Shown here: positions 13,101-21,788 of the stretch, piece by piece
Position numbering within the stretch: position 1 is the stretch's first letter
How the letters are laid out: each line of letters starts with the position of its first letter
Source: Verticillium longisporum
Taxonomy: Eukaryota > Ascomycota > Sordariomycetes > Glomerellales > Plectosphaerellaceae
NCBI GenBank assembly: GCA_019188255.1
Contig: JAETXT010000013.1
Coordinates: 868,001 to 932,000, forward strand
Length of the DNA: 64,000 nucleotides
Direction: 5' to 3'
Position numbers and translations under genes: made by a program
Notes under the pieces: model-generated
What the model was told of the DNA's origin: nothing
The model's input: the letters and a program-made list of their open reading frames with translations, nothing else
Database searches by the model: none

Positions 13101-15530
13101 TGTGGTGAGGCTCTGTGGAGCCACGGTTGCGTAATCAATCCGCAATCATCTCTCAGCTTTTACTTCGGACGACATGACGAGCAGTTGATTCTTCTGAAAC
13201 CGAGCTACCTCCCGCTGTTAAACACAAAAGATAAAGTTTACGACGATTGGAAAGTTAGATTCCGTACCTTACTCTGCATGACGTGGACATGGCAGCAGCT
13301 ATGAGTCTGGGCAACCCGGGTCCATCGTTCTTTGTTGCGATGTACGATATAGCTGTTGATCTGATCTTGCCCCCTCAAGCAACGCAAGCCGGCGAGTTTC
13401 CACCTCTACTTGAGCCTTTCACCTTGTATCATGATTATGTGTAAACAAACGAAACAGTCCACATTACTAAAGTTATGGAATATTCCCATTTGACCTATAT
13501 AAATATCTGGCATATACCCCGTTGTCACTCATGGCTTCCAGCCCTGTTTCTCGCCTTTGTCTACTGTCATGTTGAGATTGTTCATTAAGTAGGGTATGCA
13601 TGCCCCTCTGATCCTGGCATGTGAAGGCATTTGACCCTCGGGCCACATTGGTCCAGCCTTCTCTAGCCGCTGCGGTTTGCCTTGACAAACCTGCTCTTCA
13701 TCCACATCCCTTAAGCATTTTGCAGTTACTTCGTTATGATCACCGTAAATCACCGGCAGCAATTCTTCATTTTCTGATTCTGCAAGTCTTGTCTTTCATG
13801 CCTGTAGGTGATGCTTGTTTCGAAAAGAGACTGTAGACTAGTAGGTAGATTTTGACATGTTTGGGGGGGTTTCTTGGCTTCGCCATGAAAGGATTGCGTA
13901 CTTTCTACATAAGTCGGCCAAAGGATTCATCTTATGCGAGGCAAATACGCACATGTTGCTCTTTGTCACTGGGTACGAACACCGCGCCATATCCTGGAAA
14001 TCCTTGCATATCTTGTCGACAGCGAGAACCATTGCAACAACAGAGCAGGTGTGCGAGAAGTATCAGCCTTTGAGGGAAGCTTGTCACGCATGAGCTTCTC
14101 GCGCTCTCAGGTCGTTTGAGCTCAGCTAGGGGTATTCGGCTAGAGCAAATGTCGTAGATGCATGATGCCAGCGTGGACTGCTCTGTGGCCGGCCCAGGAC
14201 GGGGGACTTTGAAGCGCGGACTGAGCTTGCAGGAAGGCTTGTTAGCCTCAAGGAGCTAAAAGTCGAATGACCATTTGAAAGCAATCTTGTCATCAATCGA
14301 GATAAACTATCCTGCGACACCCATTGAGAATGATGCAGCACAGGTAAGGGATAGGAGCCATGCCCGCGAAATGGTATACATGTCGATATGATCTCCAAAA
14401 GAGGTTTATGGAAGAGACGCGGCATACTCAGCCACAGTAAATGAACCCAAGCAAAACTTACGAAAAGGCATTACCTACCTGCCAACTAACCTGGCTTTGC
14501 CGATAATCACTGGGAGGAGCAGTAGCTATCTCGGTTGGTTTTTGGAAAGAGAGAAGGGAGTGATGTTGGATTTCAGTAGATACACAAACCGGCCGAATTA
14601 GCGTTGGTAAACCATGAAATCGCTTCAAGCATCTCTGATAATTGACGAGACGACCGGCTTCAAGTTGCGTTCGGGGTACGAAAACAATATTATGCCACAT
14701 CATGATAGTCATGAGGTGAAGTTCGTCCACGGAGCATCCTGACTAGCCCCGACTGCTCATGCAAGTCGGGTAGGAGCGTAGAGAATGCGTGTATAAGCCG
14801 CGCACCCATCCATATTGAGGCTCACCTGCTGTATGGCAGCTCGGACTCGACTGGAGGATCCTCTCATTTTCTCAACGCCGAAACCGCAGGAATGATATCA
14901 TCTTAAATACAATCACTAAAAAGGGCTGCTCGGCGGAAAGTAACCAGCTTCTCTAAAGGGCATTCCGGCACCTCTGGTGGTTGGTGATCATTTAACCATC
15001 AGTTGGACTTCTGCAATGAAACTTGCTGCTTAAAGCCCCCTAGAGTAGCAGGTACCTATTTGACATGGATGTGAACTTATATCAACTTACTATCACCTCA
15101 GCGAAAACTGGTGGAAGAGAATAGATTAGAACTAAAACCGCCTTGATACTCCTGCGTGTTCGCGAGATGACGGTCGACCGGTATTGTATGTTATAGTAGC
15201 CTAGGTTTATGCACTTTGACAGGTTAACCAAAAACAATGGTCATTTATCTTGCATTAATCTTGGTTTTATTAGCTTTTTGAGCCTTTGAATACATTTTCG
15301 TTCTTAGCAAAAACGGTGGATCTGAAGAGGAAGCTGAATGCGTTGCAAGGCTTTCCAGCCCTCACCAGCTATGCTTGAAGCTTTGTTAGCACATTCGCAT
15401 ACATTATTCAAGATCCGCACAAAAGTAAAGGCTCATGCAGACCTGTTGTAGCTGCGCCCTCTCATGCAGCTTAGGATTTGGGACTTTCGCCCAGTGATCG
15501 ATACTTGGCGGCGGCGTCAAGTATGTTTGG

Positions 15531-16807
15531 CTATGCATCATGGTTGATTGATTCAAACATGGCAGCCGCGTGATTTTCGTCCGAAAGCAGCTCCATGAGG
15601 AGTGAGTTCTGTCCTCGCAGTGTGCAGCTACTCGTGAAGAGCTGCGAAGCGGCTAATGTTAGCGAGGATGGTTGATGTCGTTCTGACCGCCACGACATTT
15701 CGCACTCAAAGGCCAAATCTGGGATATACTCGAAGGACCTTGCATTGAATGCAGCGTCCTGTTGCTACGCAGAATGAGTGAATGTTTTTATTCGTCACCA
15801 TGGCGTAGCACTTACGCAAGCTGTTAACAGTACCGCAGCAACAAGGAACGAGGAGCAAAACTGGTGGCGATGGTGAACGAGATCATCGAGAAAGAGGTTT
15901 TCGTCAAACATTGCAGAAAAAGGGTGGTACCATTGTATGTATGCCGTCAACATGGCGGCAGCGAAGATATTGCTCATCGGGACGTTGGTCCAGTATGCGA
16001 CGTCCAAGTCGGTCAAGCGAGGATCGCAATGGAGCATGGCATTTACCTCGGCGTGAGGGGCGTCGCGTATCACGTCCACTATTTGTGTATTTACTTGTGG
16101 AGGATGTATCTGCGGTGACTTTGAGTCAACTGCGGTAGAGCTTTTCTGCGTGATGCTGGTTTCACATGAAGACAAATCGGGTGAGGATGGCAAGGCCGCT
16201 TGAATATTCGAAGAACCGCCGAGTGGATCAGGACATGTCGATAAATAAGGACTTCCCAGATCGAAGTCGGATTCAAGGTCAAGGTATGTAGATGGTGCCA
16301 ATTTCTGAGGCACAGCCAACAGTGAGGGTGAGGGTGTACGGGGGCTGAGGGATGGCAAGCCGGCGCTGTCGGACATGGAACGCAGACAACGGAGCGATTC
16401 GACGGCCTCGTCCTCTGGCAAGGCTCTTAGGCGTTTCACGAGTTCTTCATGATGCCGGAGCTTGCACTGCAAAGCTTCAATCTCGGTCTCGTACTCCTCG
16501 AATTTCTGCTTGCTGGATCGATATGTGCACTGCGCATGTCTTCTCACACAAGCAGTGCATGTCGGCCGAAAGCCGTCACACTAGAATTTGTCACTGCCGC
16601 CGGAACCACGGCCAGCGAGTCATGCGAGGCAGGTAGGAGGGCACTGACGGCACTCTTTTTGGTGCGACATCGTTCGCAAGCGACGTCGATAGCCTTGCGC
16701 CTCTTCCTCGGACTGGGACTGTTCCCAACATCATCACAGGGCTCCTCATGGCGAACTGAGCAGCACGGTGACGACAGCGGTAAGATTGGTCTGAGAGGCG
16801 GAGCCAT
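15531..16807 (-). CDS. Zn2Cys6 transcription factor, apparently C-terminally truncated
   Basis: A fungal binuclear-zinc-cluster regulator. There are three exons, 16649..16807, 15816..16580 and 15531..15764, giving 385 aa. Introns are 68 bp (GTCAGT donor) and 51 bp. Splicing the first intron restores a perfect Zn2Cys6 cluster at about residues 44-71: CxxC(x6)C(x6)CxxC(x6)C. A basic RKRRK stretch sits just before it and a predicted coiled-coil linker after it. The start of the fungal-specific middle-homology region is visible (HPFSAMFDENLFLDDL and SSFLVAAVLLTAC). The frame ends in the middle of that region. Family members are usually much longer, and I find no continuing exon downstream. The protein is therefore truncated or its 3' end has decayed. 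It diverges from the next regulator across 393 bp. Target unknown. Confidence 0.75.
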
Positions 16808-16978
16808 GTCTCTTCATTCAGTGTACGACATACCTCTTCTGAAGCAATTCAGGATGATGATTAGCTACGGAGCATACTCCGGGGGAGGACTGAAGTACAG
16901 CGTAAAGCATGTCACGCGCGCGTAGGCGATGTCATCAAGCGACCTCGATTACCCCACCTCTGCGCACAAGCCACGACA

Positions 16979-17003
16979 TGGACCGACGGCACGCGCCGGT
17001 CCA
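16979..17003. promoter_or_regulatory. Inverted repeat TGGACCG-N11-CGGTCCA between two Zn2Cys6 genes
   Basis: Seven-bp perfect inverted arms (16979-16985 and 16997-17003) lie in the 393 bp shared by the two divergent zinc-cluster genes. The arms contain the GGACCG/CGGTCC core that also occurs in the palindromes at 21248 and 21325. It is a candidate autoregulatory site. This is inference from sequence only. Confidence 0.35.
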
Positions 17004-17200
17004 AGCCATTGTGGCTGAATAGGGCAGACGCCTGGGCTGCTGAAGCTGCACTTCAGCTCGCTACCTCCCTTGCACTGATAACCTGCGCCAGATCCCGAGT
17101 CCATCTACTGAACACAACTTCACCTCTTTTCGTGCTGTCCTGCCTAAGTTTTCACCCATCTTCTCCATGTCCCCATCAACTGAACCCTCAGCCCGCCTCG

Positions 17201-18781
17201 ATGCCAGTCGACAACGCGCACCCGACTCGAGTCAGACGAGCCTGTGATGGGTGCCGGTTGAGGAAGGTTAAATGCGACGGAGCCCAGCCATGTGCCAACT
17301 GCGAGACTCATGGCATTCGGTGCGTTGGCGCAACTCATGAGCCAGAGAGACGCAAAAATCCCATCCGGGGTAGACTTGTTGCGAAAGCTCGGGGCGAAAT
17401 CACGGGAGAACCATCCCCTCCACAAGCACAGCTTCCAGTCACCGTCTACGGAAGCCAGCTTTCACCTGGCCAAACCGTCCTTCTTGGATCCTCGTCTGGT
17501 CCTCCGCCACCTAAAGAGTTCTTTCGAAACCTTCTTCCGCAATTCGAACAGATCATTTACCCCTTCAACCCCGCAGTCTCCCCGGCCGACATTTTCGCCG
17601 CCATCGATGCCATGGACGAGAGCTTTGAAGACGCTGCCTTGGTTTATGCTTTCGGAGCTACGACTGCCTTCCTCACAGAGACCTCGGCCACCATGCACGG
17701 CGATGCTGCTTCGCAAATGAACGAACTTCTTCAATACAGCCTGGAGGCTCACAGGCGCGTCGACCTTGGCCCAGACTCATTCATACGGCTTGATGAGACC
17801 CCTCTCATCACCAACAAGCGGATCATGACGTGTATCTATCTTGAGATTGCCATGATGCCTCTCAAGTTCTACGATCGCAGCTTCGGCCATCTTCGAGAAG
17901 CCATCACCATGATCCAGGTCGTCCAGACACGCCAGCGTAGCGCAGAGACACTCCGGGGAGCCGACTTGATCATGTTTCAGAGACTCTACTGGGAGGCCTA
18001 CATTCATGAAAGGTTCCTGACCATTGCATCAGGCTTTCCCAGCATCCTTCCTCCCCTCAACTCTGGTGTCCCAATGCGGGATCCAATCATTGCAGCGCAC
18101 ATTCAAATCGGCTTTGATCGAATCATTGAGCTCTTCACCATTCTCGACGACGTTTTCTTGTCGAATCGGGATGGTAGAGAAGATAGGGCCATGCAAATCA
18201 CAGTCGACTGGATCGAAAGCAAACAGGTGCAGCTTGACCAGCATGAGATAAATGCCGCAGAATCCGAGCGCGAACTTCGCTTCAGCGGCCACGATGGCTT
18301 CACAGAGCTACAGCACGCCGATCTGTTCATCACAAGGCTCTGGATACGGACGCTGCTCTGGCAGCTCGCCCTGTCCAAGGGGTTCTTACGCTTGGCTCCC
18401 GCCCATACCCACGAAGGTCTCTGATTAGAATTCCCCGCTCTACGCTTCACAACAAAGCTTCGGAGCCTGGTCAGCCCCGCGGAGAGCATTGCTAGCGTCA
18501 GCACACTGGGCAGCGGTATCCTCCAGAAACTGTTTGAGATCACCAGCACCATTGCCGACGTTCTGGCCGTGTCTGTGAACCAGCCGAGCATGGAGAGCCA
18601 CATTGAAGATTTCCTTTACATAGCCCGCTTTCTCATCAACTTTGAGCGGATGCGCGACAAGCAGAGGGTCTATTTGCAGGAGAAGATGGACACGCTTCGA
18701 GGGTCGTATCCCGGACTGCCGTTTTCACCAGTCCCCTTGGGTGCTTTGTCGCAGGCTTCGTCGCCAATGGACCAGCTATGA
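17201..18781 (+). CDS. Zn2Cys6 regulator of the sugar cluster, interrupted by an in-frame TGA
   Basis: The protein resembles MAL-activator/SUC1-type fungal regulators of disaccharide use. The ATG at 17201 is chosen because it starts 13 residues before the zinc cluster (RRACDGCRLRKVKC, then CANC and GIRC; C-x2-C-x6-C-x5-C-x2-C-x6-C). The same frame is open further upstream but without need. The fungal_TF_MHR-type middle region follows (about residues 105-400), for example LPQFEQIIYPFNP. The frame runs uninterrupted for 407 codons to a TGA at 18422-18424. It then continues in the same frame for 118 codons to 18781, and that extension still looks like family sequence (ILQKLFEITSTIADVLA). No intron of credible length and phase removes the TGA. 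The gene is therefore a nonsense allele, a 407-residue truncated protein, or a one-base consensus error. It sits 3' to 3' with the invertase gene, whose promoter carries CGG-N-CCG palindromes. Confidence 0.8.
18422..18424 (+). other. In-frame TGA within the Zn2Cys6 regulator
   Basis: The codon context is GGT CTC TGA TTA GAA. The following CTA needed for the known UGA-CUA readthrough context is absent (TTA here). A single substitution to TCA or TGG would restore a 526-codon frame. Confidence 0.8.
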
Positions 18782-19003
18782 CCAAGATGCGCTGCTATCT
18801 ACGAGTGTGACGCTTTTCATGACTGGTGTGAGACTTTTGACAGACAACTGCACTCTAGGATTGCATGTTGAAAAAAACCATGCTAATGCTAATGCTCCAT
18901 GCCATGCATCCGCCGGTGAACGCTTCACTCCGACAGACAGGCGACTGCTCTACCGTCTAGTTGATATCCCCACACACATATTTACAAACAAGATGTCCAC
19001 TAT

Positions 19004-20850
19004 TTACAGATGAGGCTGTCCGATTTCGGGCACCTGTCCCTGCGTGCCGGCCATGTCCTCCCACAGCTGGACCGAATCAAACACGCTGTGTGACCCTTCG
19101 TCATCGAGGAACCAGCTGATGCCCGCGCACGAATCGTCGCAGTAGACTGTTGTGGTCAATGCAAAGCGATCGTTGGCAAAGACCTCGAGCACATCTCCAT
19201 CACGGAAGATGCGCAAGCGAAGCTTCTCCAGCTTCTCCGTCCCGTTTTCAAGCGAGTACAGAAGTGTAAAGGGCGCATCGAGAAGCGACTTGTCGACGTC
19301 CGCCTCGGTGTTGGAGAGACTCTTGTCAACGACAATCTGCTCAGTCTGGGGGGTGAAGTACACAGTCGTCCTCTGCAGGCCGTCGGGGCTTTGGCATATG
19401 TTAAAACCGACGCGCCTCTGCCTGGGGTCGACTGTGATCACGGCGTCGAGCTCCCAGCTCTGGTTGCGGGTCCGCTCTCGCAGGATGCCGGCAGCGCTCG
19501 TCCGGCCCAGAGATGACCACTCTGCCGGACGGGAGGGGCGCAGTGTTCGGAGGTCGTCCATGGGCTTGATTCCCAACGTCTTCACGGTCTTTCCGCCCGA
19601 GCCGCTCTCCAGAATCTTGAAAGAACGAATGTCCTCGATTGGCGATTGCAGGCCCCTGGTCACATTGTGTGTCGTGGAGAGGAACACTTCTCGTGGCAAG
19701 GACAAGAAGCCCGTCCAGCCCCTTGCTTTGCAACGGCTCATTGGCAGGCCATCCTCTCGAACCCAGCCGATGGTGATCCTCTTTTGCGTCTCAGGATGAA
19801 CATAGGAGTTGGGCGCGTACAGGCTGCCGTGGTCCAGAACACCGTCAAACTCGTGCCGCAGACGTGGGCCGGCCGCAGTCTGCTCTACCGAACCGGAGAA
19901 CCACGATGACCACTGGCCAAGGGGCTCTTCGTCGCCCTCCTTGTACCTGGGCTTGACGCCTCCCTCGGTACCCATGAGAAGAAAATCTTGCTCGTGGGCA
20001 CCATCTTGCAGGCTGAGAAAGTTGACACATTCCCAGTTGACGCCGAAATTGCCCGTCCAGGAGCCGGGGGCGCGGAAGCCGGGCGCCAGGTCAACGAGGG
20101 GACCGAGATATTTCCACTCCGTGAGGTTGTCAGGCTGGATGGCGTACAAGAACACCGTGGGGCCCTTGCCGACGACGCCGCCGGACAAGAAGCCGTAGAG
20201 GCTCTTCTCGCCGCGAATGCGGTCGAGCGCAGGCCACTCGGCGAGGAACGGGTCGCGAAAGCCGGTGACTTCGACGTCCTCGGGCTCGCCCACGAGGATG
20301 GGGTTGAGCTCGCTCTTCTGCCACGTCTTGCCAGCATCTGTGGAAGTAGCGAGCGACACGCCCTCCGAGTTGCGTATGTGCTTCAACGTCCAGTGGATGG
20401 GCAGGGCGGCAATGGACGAGTAGACGACGGTGAGCTGGTCCTTCTCGCCGTGAGGTCCGGTGGGCCAGAAGCAGCCAGTGAAGATGCCCTCCTTGTCATA
20501 GGGCTCACTAGGTTTGAGAGCGGGCTCGCCCGAGGGAGCATGTGTCCAACGCAAACCATCTTGGCTCGTTGCATGACCCCAAGACATGTTGCCCCACTCA
20601 CAGCCATACGGATTCCCTAACATAGTGTTAAAACAGAGATCATAAGTGCCACGAAGATGTGCAATGTTGCTCTATTCTTACATTGATAAAAGATGTGATA
20701 GGTTTTTGTGATGGGGTTGTAACCTGGGCCGCACGGATCGTTCATCCAGCCGCGAGCCTTCAAATGGTATGAGGGTGCATGGTGCTTCAGAGGCAGACGT
20801 GCCTGTGTGGACGCCTCGTGAGCGGTGGTGCGTGTCGTGACAAGACTCAT
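19004..20850 (-). CDS. GH32 beta-fructofuranosidase (intracellular invertase)
   Basis: A glycoside hydrolase family 32 enzyme that hydrolyses sucrose and related fructosides. Two exons, 20682..20850 and 19004..20616, with a 65 bp intron, give 593 aa. Splicing rebuilds FYQWNPYGCEWGNMSWGHA at the junction. The three catalytic motifs are present: WMNDPCG at residues 35-41 (Asp nucleophile), FRDP at 176-179 (transition-state Asp) and WECVNF at 251-256 (Glu acid/base). A C-terminal beta-sandwich follows. No signal peptide is seen: the N-terminus (MSLVTTRTTAHEAS) is polar, and the frame-extended alternative starting at 20904 is no better. The enzyme should be cytosolic and so depend on sugar import, which fits the divergent permease gene. 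Inulinase or levanase activity cannot be ruled out from sequence. Confidence 0.93.
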
Positions 20851-21141
20851 GATGTGTTGCTCAGAGCATGTGTTGCTCAGAGCAGGCCAAGATTCAAAGA
20901 ACAAGAAACGTGCCTACGATGGCTGCTGAAAGGGATGGCGAGAGGGGAAGAAAAGATGGCTTGCTTGGTGGCGGTTGAAGTAGGCATGAACAAGACGTGA
21001 TCTACATTGTCAGCTGAATTCTTAACCATCACATCGGATCAGATCATGGTGCTAGTTCCATAACAGCTTCCCCACGGGACGCATGGCTGCAGGTCAGAGA
21101 GCTATGCAATTCAGCGAGACAGTCGGGGTGAGCGAGCATTT

Positions 21142-21147
21142 CCCCGG
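21142..21147 (-). promoter_or_regulatory. CreA-type site (CCGGGG on minus strand)
   Basis: Matches the CreA/Mig1 consensus SYGGRG on the minus strand, in the invertase-permease promoter. Short sites like this occur by chance, so the density matters more than any one copy. Confidence 0.4.
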
Positions 21148-21247
21148 CCCCAAACAGGCTGTCTGGTGACCCAGACCAGGGGTGTTGGGCCAGCAAGGTT
21201 CCGCATTAGCGTTCCGGCATTGGGAATCTCATTCTGTTTTTTGGTTG

Positions 21248-21262
21248 TTGTCGGACCGACAA
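21248..21262. promoter_or_regulatory. Palindrome 1: TTGTCGG-A-CCGACAA
   Basis: A perfect 7+1+7 bp inverted repeat with a CGG-N1-CCG core, the geometry of a Zn2Cys6 dimer site. Its sequence is nearly the reverse complement of palindrome 2, whose centre is 80 bp away. It lies about 400 bp upstream of the invertase ATG and 530 bp upstream of the permease ATG. Confidence 0.65.
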
Positions 21263-21324
21263 GTCGGCCCCCTGAGATGCCCACAGGCGGCTCAACACAC
21301 CAGGCATGATCCATCACGCACAGA

Positions 21325-21345
21325 AGCTTGTCGGTCCGACAAGCT
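21325..21345. promoter_or_regulatory. Palindrome 2: AGCTTGTCGG-T-CCGACAAGCT
   Basis: A perfect inverted repeat with 10 bp arms around a single central T, 21 bp in all. It shares the 15 bp core TTGTCGG-N-CCGACAA with palindrome 1. I found no further copy of this core in the window. A perfect 21 bp palindrome is very unlikely by chance, and it is placed exactly in the cluster promoter. Confidence 0.7.
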
Positions 21346-21428
21346 GTCTAAGGCTGGGCCTCAAGCGACAACGCGTGGAGCGCGCATTTCCCCATTGGGC
21401 TAAGCAGGTGTTCTAGATGGTCAAGGTG

Positions 21429-21439
21429 GTCTGGGGTAA
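21429..21439 (+). promoter_or_regulatory. CreA-type site within repeated GTCTGGGGTAA, copy 1
   Basis: CTGGGG matches SYGGRG. The 11 bp word GTCTGGGGTAA recurs exactly at 21506-21516, so the repeated unit is longer than the CreA consensus alone. Confidence 0.5.
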
Positions 21440-21485
21440 CCAGCCAAACTTGACTCGTCAATCCAATCCTTTTCCTTTCTTTCCC

Positions 21486-21491
21486 CTGGGG
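21486..21491 (+). promoter_or_regulatory. CreA-type site CTGGGG
   Basis: Third SYGGRG match in the permease-proximal half of the promoter, between the two copies of the 11 bp repeat. Confidence 0.4.
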
Positions 21492-21505
21492 AAGGCGAAA
21501 GTCTC

Positions 21506-21516
21506 GTCTGGGGTAA
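21506..21516 (+). promoter_or_regulatory. CreA-type site within repeated GTCTGGGGTAA, copy 2
   Basis: Exact direct repeat of 21429-21439, 77 bp away. Paired CreA sites are the configuration generally associated with effective repression in filamentous fungi. Confidence 0.5.
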
Positions 21517-21667
21517 GTCTCTTCGCGTCATGGCCCCGTGGGAGAACCCTGTCCATCTGATGTCTCCTTTCCGCCAAGCTGGAAATCTCCAAACCTTGCA
21601 CCTTCGACCCCATCTTTCCCTCACAACCATCCCGCAGTCACACGAGACATGTTCAAGTTCCGAGATC

Positions 21668-21673
21668 TATAAG
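21668..21673 (+). promoter_or_regulatory. TATA box of the sugar permease gene
   Basis: TATAAG lies 28 bp before the upstream ATG at 21696 and 121 bp before the ATG at 21789. Transcription would be expected to start at or beyond 21696, which favours 21789 as the translation start. Confidence 0.5.
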
Positions 21674-21788
21674 ACCTCCAGTCGTCCCCCGCACAATGGA
21701 CACTGCTTTGCCTCAGCAGAACACCACTCACTCCTCACTCGACTCCTCATCTTCATCCATCACTCCAGAGGCGAGAACAACTGACAAC

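Larger units (their letters stand above)
7993..15530. other. 7.5 kb gene-poor region
   Basis: No gene that I can support lies here. Frames up to about 200 codons occur (for example 9580..10188 on the plus strand) but have no recognisable domain, no splice support and odd composition. The left part is the creD upstream region. The right part, roughly 13.1-15.5 kb, looks visibly richer in A/T than the flanks and lies downstream of the apparently truncated regulator at 15.5 kb. Scattered palindromic TACATGTA-like motifs, a G15 run and a C12 run are listed separately. Unannotated non-coding transcripts are possible but nothing in the sequence proves one. Confidence 0.5.
20851..21788. promoter_or_regulatory. 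Shared divergent promoter, invertase / sugar permease
   Basis: This 0.94 kb region separates the divergent starts of the GH32 gene and the permease. It contains two closely related CGG-N-CCG palindromes near its centre, at least four CreA-type SYGGRG hexamers and a TATAAG box at 21668. The arrangement (specific activator sites plus glucose-repression sites) is what an inducible, carbon-repressed sugar-use pair would need. Function is inferred. Confidence 0.6.

Noticed and set aside
13100..15500. Degenerate transposon in the A/T-richer stretch
   Set aside because: No terminal repeats, target-site duplication or transposase/reverse-transcriptase motifs could be seen. Composition alone is not enough.
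18422..18430. Programmed stop-codon readthrough of the regulator
   Set aside because: Efficient fungal UGA readthrough is associated with a following CUA. Here the next codon is UUA, and the downstream part is domain sequence rather than a short targeting tail.
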